A DNA stretch of 64,000 nt, taken from the NCBI GenBank assembly GCA_020746995.1, contig JAGPXD010000004.1, forward strand, positions 2,728,001 through 2,792,000. The letters are read 5' to 3'. The stretch is from Plectosphaerella cucumerina (lineage: Eukaryota; Ascomycota; Sordariomycetes; Glomerellales; Plectosphaerellaceae). Positions within the stretch are counted from its first letter, which is position 1; every line of letters starts with the position of its first letter. Below, one piece after another: positions 24,065 through 36,520 of this stretch. Under the pieces are notes generated by a model that was given only the letters and a program-made list of their open reading frames with translations, had not been told where the DNA came from and did no database searches. A program made the position numbers and the translations under genes.

Positions 24065-24457
24065 CTCGCCGTCTCCTGCTTGCTGAGTGTGAGATGCACA
24101 GCTGGTTCGTGCCACGCTGTGCATGCATGGCTCGACGCCTTGTCATCGAGGGCGGCGCGCCGGCCGATGCCAACACGCGCTTTCGAGATTCCCGAGCGAG
24201 GAGCGACCAAACCAAACGACCGCGACAGCGGCACCGGCAGCAGGATTGCGGCGCCTAGGCCAGAAACCCGGGCAAAGGGTTGCAGCTAAAGCGGGAACCC
24301 CGGACGAGTGCGGCGATGCTCCCTGGACCCGTGACTCGGGACACACGCCAGGGGGGGATGGATGCTCCCGCTTGCACAGAGGGCAGGGCAGGGTCTATCA
24401 GCCACCTGGCCCGGCGCGACATCATCCGCCCGCCCGCTGTTCCCTCCAACGCTACTC

Positions 24458-24484
24458 CGTGCAAGCCGTGCAAGCCGTGCAAGC
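24458..24484 (+). repeat. Three tandem copies of a 9-bp unit
   Basis: CCGTGCAAG is repeated three times without a mismatch inside the non-coding region. It is a minisatellite-like element with no known role. Confidence 0.8.
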
Positions 24485-25111
24485 TCGAGTTATTCCTCGT
24501 AGGCGCGGCTGTCCCCGCCTCTGCATCCGTCCGCGGACAGCCCGTCGGGAGCCCCAGCCCGGGCCCAGGGGCGGCTGTCGTCATGTTGTCTCGACGCGGC
24601 CGTGGAGCGAGATGCGGCATCATCAATCTGGCGGCAGTGATGCATGAATGGGCACTTGCACGCCAACGTGGGCGGCCAGGTTGGCGGTGCTGGGGCCCCA
24701 TGGAACGTGTGTGCCTGTTGTCGATCTCACCCCCCCTTTTCTCACCCCCATTTTGTTCTCTGCTGGGTATCAGGCTTTGGGTCCAGCTCGGTGAGCGAGG
24801 TCAGCATAGTCTTGACATGCTGCAGTCGACCGGCAGAGCGCATGGTGGTTTTCAACCAAGTATCTACTTGCCTCTGAAGTACTTTGCTTGCACATCATGT
24901 CATGTTCCTTGTTGGCCCGGGGCTGGCTCCGCTGGGACTCTCCAGCCTAGCCTTGTCCGTAGACGGGCGGCGAAAGCTGACCGACCTCAGACTTGGCCTC
25001 CGGAAAGCTTCTAGTATATCCCAGCAACCCGAGAGGCTACGAGACAGCCGCTGGCTGATGATTCCTCATCAAGTTAGCCACACACGGGAGGTCTGAGAAA
25101 CGGCATCTCGA

Positions 25112-25120
25112 GTACCGTAC
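25112..25120 (-). promoter_or_regulatory. GTACCGTAC motif, 2 kb upstream of the Zn2Cys6 ATG
   Basis: An exact 9-mer copy with a CCG/CGG half-site core. A second copy in the opposite orientation is at 25540-25548. Zinc-cluster proteins bind CGG triplets, so an autoregulatory site is a possible reading. Confidence 0.3.
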
Positions 25121-25539
25121 CTGCGTTAACCACACATCCCCCTTTGCCTCCCAGCTGTGCCTCTTCCTCTCTCACGGTCCCGTCCGGCCGCATTCCCAGA
25201 CTAAGGCACGGCGGGCGCCTCCACCAGCGAGATGGTCCAGCGGTCTAGTGTCGTAGCAGAGGAAGGGTGGGAGACAGAGAAGGGGGGCAGAGGCCACTAA
25301 GAGCAAACGCGTGCATTCCACCCCGACCTGACCGTCCAGTCCATCATCCCCCTTGGCCCTTGCCCCCCTCCCCCCCTCCCCGGTCCCAGTTTGGGCCGAC
25401 CCTGGCGCTGGTGCCGGGCGGCGGGTTTGCTGATGGGACTGCGGGTTCGGGCTGGGCTGTTGGAGGGGATGACCATGCTCGAGTCCCGTCCCTCGTCCCT
25501 CGTGCTGGCACCTGAGCCGAGCTTCCTGCGCCGCGCCGC

Positions 25540-25548
25540 GTACGGTAC
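25540..25548 (+). promoter_or_regulatory. GTACGGTAC motif, 1.6 kb upstream of the Zn2Cys6 ATG
   Basis: Exact reverse complement of the copy at 25112-25120, within a GC-rich block before the long CT-rich leader. Confidence 0.3.
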
Positions 25549-27125
25549 GGTGCGATACCGCCTGGCGCCTGCCATAGGCCGGGCTAGTCAGGGTGCAAGT
25601 GGATGCCAGTTGCAGCTGCTGGGACCCAAATCGACAGGCCCCCCGGTGCCCTTCCCCCCTCCCCTCCTTCCTTCCCCCCCTTCCAAGCACAGTCGTCCCT
25701 TCCCTCTGGCCCCCCCCTGGACACCCCCCCCTACTCTGTACCTTCCTACTGGCTCCAGAGCACCCCGAGCGCCGGGGACAGGGAGGAGTCGAAGAGGGGA
25801 CGATGCATGGCCTGGTACCGAGCTAAGGTACACCCCCCTCCAGCGTCCCGCCCCTCGACCCGACGGGGGAAGGACGACCCCACCGCTCGCCCACCCACCC
25901 ACACACACACACCTTGACCTTGGTCCACGCCTGTCGACTGCACACTCCCACTCCCACTCCCACTCAATCAACTGACTGGACTGGAACTGGACTGGGACTG
26001 GGACGGGGGCCCTGTCCTTGTTGCCCTGCTGCCCTTGCCTCTTTTTTGCACCTTTACCTCGACTCTGGTCCTGCTGGCCACCTGCCTCCACTACAGGGTG
26101 CGGTCCTTGGGTGGTTCCTTCCCGGATTACTTCTTTGGCGCCATCCCTCCTTCCACCATCCACACCTTCCTGACCTTGCCTTGCCCTTTTCCTCCACCAT
26201 CTCCAAACCCCCAACCAACACCACGCCCACGCGCTCCGCCCCCCTCGTCCTCGACCCGACCCCGACCCAAACCAACACACCGACGCCCAGGAGTCTTCGG
26301 TGGCTCGACGCCCGACGCCTGACCTGACCATTTCCCTGGGCCCAACTTTGCCATCCGCGCACATTGGGCTTTTCCCAAGGACGCCTATTACCTGGATTCA
26401 CTCCTTTGCGCAGCTGCACGTCGTCGCCGTTGCTGTCCGCCCCTCTACGACGACAACTGACTAGATTGGGATCTTGTCCGCGCACAGCGAAGCAGGGGGC
26501 TCGCGCCTGTGCCGCCGATTTTCAACCGCCACTCGTCACCGTCATTTGCGCGATTGCCACCCAGGACGCGCGCCATTACGATTTCAAAGACTCTGACGGA
26601 GTATCCTCTTGAGAGCGTCGCCACCGCAGTGTTCTCTCTCTCTGCACTCTGTTCCACCCCGTTACGGCCGACTCGTCCTCGTCGAGTCACCTCGTTGGAC
26701 CCCGGGTCGCATTCCTTCGCCTCGGGCCGCCACGGTTCCTGCAACTCTCCGAGGAATTCAGACTATTCCTCACCTCGAGTTCCAGCTCATTGATCCTTGC
26801 AGCCTCGGAATTCGTCACTTCCCCTAATCGCCCGACCCAGGTCCGCCTCGTCACCCCATCTTTCTACTCGCGCCCAGTCAGGCAGTTGTCCAGGACTTTG
26901 CCCGGTACACGCCTTTTTCTGCGCGCCTAGATAGCATCCACCAGAAGTCTCCTGCCACGAAGCCTTGTCTGCTGGCAAATGCGCCTGAGGACGCGCTGCG
27001 GTTCTGTTTCCCAGCCCGCGAAATCGTCTCGTCGTCATCATCAGCCTTGACACTGTCGCATAACCCATCCGCCACGAGGCAAGGTGCCGGCTTCCGCGCC
27101 CTGGCGTCGTCAAAGTAATCAGAGC

Positions 27126-28560
27126 ATGGCAGAGGAGCAGGGACGCGGGCCGCCTTCACATCACAGAGAAGACCCAGCTTACCCACGCGACGACGACCCC
27201 CGTCAGAGACTTCAGCACGCAGAACACGGCTATCGCGACGACAGACCAGCAGCCATGGCTGCTCCTGTGACCCTGCCAGCGATCCAGGACCCGTACGGGC
27301 AGCATCAGCAGCAGCAGCAACAGTACGCCCGGGGCTACCCTCCCACAGATCGCGATCCCCGCGGTCCCGAGCCGAGGCCCCCTCACTACAACGCCTCGCC
27401 CAGCTCCGTCAACGGCTACCCTCCACCGCCGCCAGGAGGCCATCCTCAGTCCCAACTACCACCGATGCAGCATCCCGGCCCTAGGTCTCCTGGGTATCCG
27501 CCTCAGGACGGCCGGGACGACTACTACAGGAGCCGCCAGCCTCCGCCGCCGCACTACCCTGATCCTTACCACCCGGATTACCGCCACGGCGGCCCGCCTG
27601 CACAGCCAGCTCGATACCCAGAGTATGGCCAGCCGCCGCCCCAAAGATACGAGTACGGCCCGCCTCCTCCTGGAGGGCCACCACGATGGGACTATGGGCA
27701 GGGTGCCGTGCCGATGCCTCAAGCGGCGCCAAGGCAGCGAACCTCGATCGCATGCAGATACTGCCGGAAAAGAAAGGTAAAATTTCCCATGGCGAGTCCG
27801 AAGCGACTAACCAGTGCTGACCGTCTTTTGACAGATACGGTGCAGTGGCTACCAGAGCGCACCAGGTGGAAAATGCATCAACTGCAGCCGGATGAACCAG
27901 GAATGCATTTTCCAGCCAGTCTCATCCTCCAGCTCGACGGCCTTCATCCCCGTTTCCGCAGTCCCAGGCGGCGTTCCCCCTGGCACGCCACTGTACGGGG
28001 CTTACGGCCAACCGCTGCCTCCGGGTTCGATGGGACATCCTTCTCAGCAACCCTACCCGCCGGGTCCGCCCCCTCCGCAAGGCGGCAACGGCTACTACGG
28101 CCAGCCTTTGCCTTCTCCTACAGGCGCCTACCCACCGCCGTACGACCAGCGTGGCAGGCGCCGTGCGCGAGAACCCGATGACGGAGACGAACTTCGGCCG
28201 CCTCCCCCCGATCCCGCCATGGCGGACGACCCTCGACGCAGATCTCCAGCTTCGAGCTCGGCACACAGCAGTCCCGGGGGCTACATGTCGTCCTACGGGT
28301 CTTCGCACCCCTATGGCGCCGATCCGCGAGGCCCTCCGCCGAGGCACAGCCCCGGGCAGGCTTCTTTCGTTGCTATGGGCCCAGGCAGCGAGGACCGCGC
28401 GTCCAGCTCCGGGCCCAGGCACAGCAACTCTTCGACTCCAGCCGCTGGACAGCCTACCGGTGTCATGAGCTTGGGCAACCTTGACAACCCCAGCATGGAC
28501 ATCGACAAGAACATGCTGGGCCGACTGAACCGGGGCGGGTCATCAAGCGGCAAGCGCTAG
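27126..28560 (+). CDS. Zn(II)2Cys6 transcription factor with Pro/Gln-rich flanks
   Basis: Two exons, 27126-27776 and 27835-28560, encode 458 residues. The single intron (GTAAAA donor, CTGACC branch, TTGACAG acceptor) splits the zinc cluster itself. Cluster cysteines are 210, 213, 220, 231, 234 and 241. The spacing is C-x2-C-x6-C-x10-C-x2-C-x6-C, with a long central loop (SGYQSAPGGK). Binuclear clusters of this type bind CGG-containing DNA. Residues 1-205 are rich in Pro, Tyr, Gly and Gln, including a short Gln run near residue 65; the C-terminal half is Pro/Ser/Gly-rich. There is no fungal-specific transcription factor middle homology domain, so this is a short zinc-cluster regulator. It stands alone between 13.8 kb and 9.3 kb of gene-free DNA, suggesting elaborate regulation. 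The exact ortholog is not recognised. Confidence 0.87.
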
Positions 28561-29969
28561 TCACCGAGCTGCGATTGCCAGGGAACACAAGACGATTTGA
28601 TTTCACAAGTACTTTGGCCAGCCATCAGATGAGGAGGGAAAGATTTCTGCTGGCCAGGCACTCCTATTTCGGCGGGAGGGCATTACCTCCCGTTTTTTTG
28701 CGCTCGAGTCTGTTTTTCGATCTCCGCGACTTGAAGGTTTCTGTTTGCAACCGACTCTCTTACCCTCTATTCTACACCGCACCGGCTGGTGCCACGGACC
28801 GCGAAGCGTCACACGGAGATGGGCAGGCAGCCGTCGAGCTGAGGACGGCATTCTCGATTTTCGGATTCTTCTTGCGAACAAAGGCGCCCTGGGATCATCG
28901 TCGGACCAAAAAGTGACGGGGTAGAGGTCTCGGAGGGCGGACGGACAGGAGTTGAGGTCACACACGCACACCCCCCGGTCAGCATCGTCCCTTCTGGAAG
29001 GGGCAACATCATGGCAGAAAAGAACCCCGGGACTTGCATTTTTGTCTCTCGGGCGTTGCCTCGGTGGTGGCTTTTCTCGCGAAAATCCTGCAGCATTTTG
29101 TTTTCTCGCAGTCATTTGTTTTCCCACTGGGGGACGGAAAGGGTTAAGATTGGTATGCCTCACGGCACACTTGCTTTTGGCAGTCGCGTTCTTACTGCTT
29201 TGCGTATTTCACGTATTCAGGGGGTGGAAGATTGTTCCCCCTTATTCAAATATTTTTGTCTTCTTCTCCATCGTTCTCTGCTTCACTTCTTCCTTCTTCT
29301 TCTTCTACCCAAGCTGAGCGTCGTCTTACAGGGGAGGAGAATGTGGCATCACGGGAGACGGGTAGGCGGGTGACTAGGGGCGGCGCGGGCCCAGGGGGTG
29401 GTTTGCGGGGGACGGACGGACGGGCTGTAAGAAAACGTCGTGTAATGTGTTGCTGCTTTTTCCCGAGACACACAGAGAGAGAGACAGGCCAGAGAGGGCC
29501 GGACGGAAGCGCGAGACAAGGACGACCCGCAAGGGGGTGTCGAAAAATACAGTGGTTGTCATTCCGGACTTCTTTGCTTCGCTTGCACGTCATGGATAAC
29601 GATTGCGTCTGTGAGGGGGGAAAAGGGAGCCCCCTACCCCAGCCGAGGGTGCCCTGTCTGTCCTATCTGTCATGAGTGTGTTCTCCACCCACTCTTTCTC
29701 TGTCTCTCTTATTTCCCCCCTTCGCCAGCCGCATCCCACCTTTGCGTGAATGGTCTCTTGGCACACACTGCCCTCGCCCCGAGCACGACCGAGTTGCGGA
29801 TGGACAAGGCCACACGCACGGGTCTAGTGGGAGCCGGCCGTCACAGCCTGGCTGATGATCCGATCCCATCTGACATGACACGGGTCACCGGGCCCAGCCC
29901 CAGCCTCGACGACACACAAACAAGGCCAGAATGGGGGCCGCGCCGGCCGGCCACCCGCCGTCTCGGCGT

Positions 29970-29978
29970 GTACCGTAC
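29970..29978 (-). promoter_or_regulatory. GTACCGTAC motif downstream of the Zn2Cys6 gene
   Basis: An exact 9-mer copy about 1.4 kb after the zinc-cluster stop codon; a further copy is at 30399-30407 in the same orientation. Confidence 0.3.
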
Positions 29979-30398
29979 CTTGCAGGTTCGGTCCGGTGGC
30001 GACGAGAGAGATAGATCGGGTCTTGTCTCTCGAGTCAAGGCCGCTTGCGAATGGGTGGTGGCCCGCGCCCGAGGGGGCCTTTTTTCAGGGGCGGGGTCTC
30101 GGGGCGGTCCGGATATGGCGTCGCCCTTTCTTGTGGTTTTTGTTTCGTTCGTTCGGCGCTGGCGCTGGATGACTTGCTGACCGCTCGCCCCGATACATTG
30201 GCCGCCCAGAGGCGGAGGCGGGCTGAGGGCCCGCCCGCGGATCACGAGGCTAGACGAGGGAGACAAAGAGAAGGCTCTTGTCGGCAGTGGTCTCGCCGGG
30301 ACTCGGAGGAGAGGGTTTGCGGACGACAGAGACAGACAGAGAGAATGTTCCCCTTTTGACACCCCCTTCCCACATGGGCCCACCCGCCAGACTGGATG

Positions 30399-30407
30399 GT
30401 ACCGTAC
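30399..30407 (-). promoter_or_regulatory. GTACCGTAC motif, second downstream copy
   Basis: Lies in GGTACCGTACC, about 1.8 kb after the zinc-cluster stop codon, within non-coding DNA. Confidence 0.3.
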
Positions 30408-33400
30408 CCAAGGGACAGGAGATGATGAGGGACAGAGCGGGAGATTTTTCGAACCCACGAATGATGGAAACTCGCTCCCAGTTGGAAATGAAGATGGATG
30501 GCATCCCGCGGGGGAAAGACACCCCTTGTTTGAACCCCCCTTCGAGACAGGCGCCTATCCGATCACCTTCACCGTAGAAAAGGAAGCCCCCCCTCTCTTC
30601 CTCCCTCCCGTCCGGACGAGATGACCGGGTTGTGACACCCAGGCCGTATGGCATCCGGCCGATGATCAGGCGTGTTTCTTTGTCCCTCCTTCTGGGACTG
30701 ACTGCCTTGCCCTGGCCCGTCCGGCCAGCTTCGGGGACTGCCGGGCCCTTCCTACGCAACTTGTACATCAGACAGCCCGACAAGCGAGCCCGTTTGCGGC
30801 GGCGACGCCATCATCCTCCACAAATACCCCCCCAAACCATACTGGTCAGGGCCAAATGGGCCGACGTGACGCATCGAAGAGGCGCCCCAGAAGCGCCGCG
30901 TGGCTGATCTGCTTGCTGCTGGTCCAGCTGATGTTGCCCGCGCCGAGACCGAGCGAGCGAAGGGGGAAAAATTAGGCTGGAGCTCGCCCGCGGGCGGAGA
31001 CCAGGACTATGCAGTACGTCCCGTCCCGTGAATGCCGCCTTGCGCTGTTCCCCCCGACAAGCTGGAGACTCCCGCCATGAGCTTACCCTTTGGTCCCAAA
31101 GCAAGTTCCGAAGCGAGGTGTATCCCAGGGAGGTACCATATACGCCCACCCCTCCCATTGCGCGGAGCGGTGAGTGAGACCTTCCCTCTGTCTCTGTCTC
31201 TTCCCGTTCCCTCCCTCTTCTTCACCCCCCTTCGTTGGGTCGGGGTTTTGAGACAAGGACAGCATTCTCGCGCCTGCGGTGGCATCTCCACCAGGGGGGG
31301 ACATGTCTGTATGTGCGTGCGCACGCGCGCGTATCGGCCGTAGGCAACAATAACCCCTCACTTGGACCGATCCTCCCAGCCTGGGGTTGCTTTGCTACTA
31401 GGTGGTGTGCAGATGCGAGGCGGCAAATACGTGAGCTCGACTTCCTGCAAGCGTGCGGAGGGGGCGCCGGGCTTGCTCCGCTGGCTGGCTGTCACGCTGC
31501 AGCGCGACGACGGACCCGTTTTCCAGCTTTTTGGCGTCTGGAGAACGTAATTTGTCGAACGGGCGGGCCAAGCCGAGTCGGCGGAGGGCCAGGTCGGCGA
31601 ACACGGTGCAGACGAGCAGTAGCCCCGGACGCATGTACCCTCCCTCCGACGTGGTCCTGCGGCCTGCCCCCCTCTTCAAGCCTGGGTCGACCGTTGCTCT
31701 TCTGTGCTGGTGCCACGCCCCCTTCGTGAGCCGCGGAGAGGGGCCGCAGGAGCCTTGTCCTCCCTCGTCTCTCCCTGATCGTCCATCCCCGGGCCCCATT
31801 TCGAGACGATAGGACAACACAAGACGAGGCACAGACTCGGCCCCTTATTTTCTTCACACGTGTTGCGGCATCTCATTACCCGGGCTGCCTAAGTCCTCCT
31901 GATCAGAAGCCACATCTGGCTCATCATCTCATCATGTCGATGACGGGCAGGTAGATCAGGGGCCCGAGCAGCGGTATCCTTGTCGGAGGGGACATTGGAT
32001 CCCCTCATCTGAGCAGCCAATAATTCCTGGAACATGTCTGTGCTTGGCGGCTGCAGTCCGGCATGGGAAGTTGCTCACCGAGTCCCGATGGGCTCCTTCC
32101 TGGTTTGCGTTGAATAGTGCACAAGTAAGCGCGCCCTCTGCACGCGCGGAGGGGTGTGCAGGTGCAGGAGAAGCAAGGAGAAGCAGCCTCTCCCTCGAAC
32201 AAGCCCCCAGTGGGAGAGGGGTATCCTGAGTGATGATGAGAAGCCCCAGGGACCACCGTGACCAGCCGGGGACTAGGGGAGGAGAAGCCATAGTGGTTGC
32301 ATGTGTGGGCGCAGAGGCTAATGCAGACAATCTCTCCCGGGGACGGACGTTGGCACCGGAACCCAAGGCGCCAGCGCTAGCCCCGTGCTACGCAAGGCCC
32401 TGTGGCAACGTCGGCGAGGAGAGGTCAGAGAGAGGGGCGGACTGGAGCCGTGGGCGAGCGGTCAAGATGCGGTTCTGTTCTGACGAGGCTGTTCAGAAGC
32501 ATCATTGGGTGGCTAGAGAAGGCGCCAGCCAAGGCCCGGACATTCCGCTTTCTTTCTTGTGTGGCCTCGGGGGCTGGGACTGTGGTTCGTTTGTTTCCGT
32601 TGCTGACTAGCTAGCCTCGAGGGACACGGCGACTACTCGTCCCCTGCTTCTCCGGCGGTGAGGAGGGAAGCGGAGTCTGTCACGAGGGACAGGGTTGCAA
32701 AGATGCAGAACGGTTTGTTGAGCGCTCTTCCGTCGGATCGGCTTGTGGGTCAGGCCGACTTGGAGATGCATCAGCAGCCATAGACGCGTGGACCGTCTCC
32801 TTCTAGTTGACGCCGTTGAGGAGATGTGATGAACTGTTCCCAAGGCCGAAATCAGGGTGCCGTGTCCTCCACCCCTCGTGTGGTGCGAACATAAAAAGTG
32901 CCGCATCGAGTACACCGGTGAGCCGGGACCTAGGGCGCTCGATCGGTGACCCGATGGCTTGACCGTGCCCAGTACCAAAGCCCCGGGAGGGGAAAGAGGG
33001 CCCAAAGCTGGTGACGCGCGATTGCCCGAGCCCGAGACCAGAGATTTGGGCCGTGTGAGGACCCGAGTGCTTGTGCCTTTTCAGTATGGCTGGATTTGGG
33101 AAGAACAAAGAAGTCGTGGGGCCGCGGCACAGTGGCGTCCGCCATGACTGCGGACAGTTGCTGAAAAGCCCTTGAGCGGGAATTGTACCGCAGCGGCGGA
33201 GGGGCTGCTGATGGAGGGGTTCAGGATCGCCAGGCACCTGGTTGCAGTGTGTGTGCGGTTGCGGTATGCAAATGGAGTCACCGGCTTGGTCTCCCTTGAG
33301 AGTTAGTCGTGGGGACAATAGAGTGATCGAATCATGATGGACAAGGAGTAGATTCCGAAGGTCCGGGAGGAATGAGACATGTGTGTCTTCGGAGCTGTCC

Positions 33401-36400
33401 AAGGGGGGGCCCAGGGCGCGCGGGTCGGGTCGGCTGAGACTGTGGCAGGGAGGTGGCCTGGGAGGCTCCTGAAAATCGGTCATGCTGTGGGATGATTTGA
33501 TGTTGTCGATTTCCGTGTCGTGTCGTTGTTGGCTGAGCAGGGAAGTCTGCAGATATGCAGATATGCAGGGAATGCGGCTGGGTCCTGCGTGTCGCGCATG
33601 AAGGCTTGCAGAGGGATCTCGTCACATGCTGTGGCTTTGCTTTTTGTTGATCCTGCGATGGTCGTGGTGTACAACTGGTTTTCCGACGTACCCAGCGATT
33701 GCTGCTCATCCTTGCAGCTCCGCTGCCCAACAGACGACCGAAGCGCGCTCTGGAAGTATCAAAAACTGTTAATAGTCGCGTCAGCATCTTTGTTGCATTC
33801 ATCAGGTGTCTGCTCTGTTGATGTGAGGCTAGCCTGCACGTCTGCCGAGGCGTATCTCCATGTCCCGAGGGTGGTAGAGCCTGGAAGAAACGCGCGCACC
33901 TTGCCAGGAAAGCTTCCAACAGCAAGCCAGCGTGCTAGGCAAAACGGTTCGGCGGTTTCGTCCAAGGTGGCAAGGGCTGAGGAGGGCTGAGATCCGGAGA
34001 TCAGGTTTCGCAACAAGGACAAAGACAAAACCGAACCATTGATGGAGGGGTGAGGAGTCGAGGCCTCTCGAGGACTTCCGGCAAACAGTGGAATGGTCCA
34101 AGTCCAAAAAGGCATGATAAAATTTTAGAGCTGGAACTACGGAAGGAAGTGACGGGGTTGTACCTTCCCTGCCTTGGAGAGGCTGTTGCGGAAGACGGGC
34201 TTTTGGGAGGGAAGGAACGGGAAGAGAATTTGGGTGGTGGTACTTTCCCCTTTCCTCCTATCACCTAACATTGCCCCGTCATTTCGCCTCCCAAAACACG
34301 ACCGTGGGCTGGATCTGCGCTCCAGCTCCCATCATCCAGCCGCAAGCATACGACGAAAGCATCTATATTTTGTTATCGAAATCCTGTCAACCTTTGGCTC
34401 TTGGCAGGCTAGACCGATAGGCACTTCCGGAGCTCGCTTGTGTATGCGCATGCATGCACGCATTCCTCCTTCTCGGTCCGGCATTCGGGGCTCTGGCTTG
34501 TCGTCGGGAATGCCACGATCGCCAGCACCATTCTCCTTGGGCAAGATCTCGCCGACAGAAAGAGGGCCAGCGAGACACAGAAATATACGCAAGACCACGC
34601 CGCGCAGGATCAAATCCAAGACAGCTTCGGAAGAGCAGCCCAGCCGAGACAGAGACCCTGACCTCGAGCCCCCATGATCCCGCGACTCCTTCCGTTGCCC
34701 GTCCCGCGATCTCGCCATGCGAGGGTTCCAGGAGCCTATCCACGTTCCAGTGCTTGGAACAGCTTGGTTTGACGAAAACGGAGCATTTCAAGGCATGTAT
34801 GTCATCGATTCCCCATACTTTTCCTTGACTACATCGCGGTGTTGCTTTGGCCAAGGTTGGAATCGAGACGTGTTTCCGGTGTCGCAGTCTATCCCGAAAG
34901 CATCAAACCCTCCAATCTACAGCCTACCTCTGCTTTCCATCTCTTGAAGGAGACGAAGAAGATCCCGGAAGGTTTCCATGCGATTTGTTGTAGATAGGGG
35001 GCGACAAACACGTCCAACTCCGATCCGCTAACACAAACAACAGAAAGAGCCATCATGCTACCATATCAACATCTATGAACGCCATCTCGACGACCATCTC
35101 CGTGCTAAGAACGGATTCGAGAGCTCCTGCCATCCAAATCAGCCTTTACATCGGGCTGAAACTCCAGGCTGACTGGTAACTCTTGGTGTTGACAAAGATC
35201 ACCCGACAGAAATCATCAATCGTCAGCAGGTCGACGCGTCTCTACTACTGCTTCGGCTGAGCTGTAGGCATATGCCATGGCAACCAGATGTCCGGCTTAT
35301 GGCTGATTTATCCGATCATGCAAACAGGCACACACAGCACACCGACTCAACGGCCGATTTCTGGGTGGGAGTTCTCTCTTTTGAACTCCACATCGGAGGA
35401 CACGTCCTGCTAGGATGCATCCCTCCCTGCGACGTTCCATATTCGAGTGGCCTCGTATGTCCCAAGTCTCTCTCCATAGTGAGCCTCCGGTAAATACTGA
35501 CTCACAATAGAAGAAACATCACCAAGACAATTACGCGAACGTAATAGTCAAGCCAGGTTGGCCGAGACAGTGCCAAACTGGGACAGCGAAAACAGCCACT
35601 CGCTTGATACGGCGCAGGCCAACCACGACACCCTTCCCGAAGGATGAAGGGCATTTTTAGGGGAAGAAATGGCCGAGGACGCACATGCATTCCTTGGGAG
35701 TGGTTCCTGTCCCGAATATTCGGTAAATTTGGTAATTACGACAACCCTCCCTGCATTCCTTCAGATCAGGCTGTGACTGGCCACCAGACTGCTTCTGACG
35801 CAAATGACCATCAGAACATCACTCCCCCCTGTCTCAGATAACAAAACGAAACCCCTGCTAATGCTGGTGAGGAAAGTGACAGCCTCACCGGAGCCCAACA
35901 CCGTTATGTTCGACATCAGCCGATATGTACATGCACACCTCGCACCGTGTGGGGAAATATGTTTGGAGTATCGAGGGGACGGCATTGCGCTTCACAGACG
36001 ACAACGATTATCTGGCCGACAACACGAGCGCAACAGACGACCAAGTTGCCTTGGCCGGAGCCAGGAAGCAGACGATCTACCAGCCCGCGCCTCTGCGCAG
36101 CTGAAGGTCCAAGCCGCTGGCGTCGGGGTGCCAATCCTTTTGCGAATCCGACACCCGAGCATTCCGGTCTCTATGGCAGGTCCGAGACCTCAAACCCAGG
36201 GTTGCAACAACAATCGGCGCGGACGAGCATGAGCACTTCCTGGGGTCCCGGGCATGTTTCGGAACGGGACGTTGCGGCACCGCGCCGGCCTCGGCCGTCA
36301 CGGGGCCGTCACCGCCGGCCCCAGACCCACGCTAGTGCTGCATGCCAAAGCTGATGGAGTTCGTCCCTTGCAGAGAGACCTGAGCCGTGACCCGCTAGTC

Positions 36401-36506
36401 CTGCACCTCTCTTTCTGTCCAAGTTGACGATTGACGTCAGTGCTACTATAGGCTGTCTCTTTCCTCTGGAATCCTTGGGGCGACAGGAGTAGACAGGATC
36501 ATTTCG

Positions 36507-36520
36507 CTTCGGTACCGAAG
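36507..36520. repeat. 14-bp perfect palindrome containing CGGTACCG
   Basis: CTTCGGTACCGAAG is its own reverse complement. The core has inverted CGG/CCG triplets two bases apart, the kind of half-site arrangement bound by Zn2Cys6 dimers. Function is inference only. Confidence 0.6.

Larger units (their letters stand above)
21001..27125. promoter_or_regulatory. Gene desert, right part: upstream region and long leader of the Zn2Cys6 gene
   Basis: No coding gene is supported. A perfect 10-bp hairpin stem lies at 24021-24030/24034-24043, next to GCCA repeats (24041-24064). A 9-bp unit occurs three times at 24458-24484. An ACTCCC repeat lies at 25944-25966. From about 25600 to 26900 the plus strand is strongly pyrimidine-rich, as in long leaders of fungal developmental regulators, with several short upstream frames. 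The 9-mer GTACCGTAC or its complement occurs at 25112-25120 and 25540-25548. The transcription start cannot be fixed by eye. Confidence 0.5.

Noticed and set aside
23329..24258. A 309-codon plus-strand frame
   Set aside because: It runs through the hairpin and the GCCA repeat, has no domain and no conserved-looking composition.
25225..25260. Plus-strand ATGGTCCAGCGGTCTAG, resembling a tRNA D-arm
   Set aside because: No T-arm (GGTTCGA) or anticodon stem follows within tRNA length.
13368..27125. A decayed transposon as explanation of the desert
   Set aside because: No polymerase, integrase or transposase motifs, long terminal repeats or AT-rich RIP signature were seen; a repeat-library search could still overturn this.
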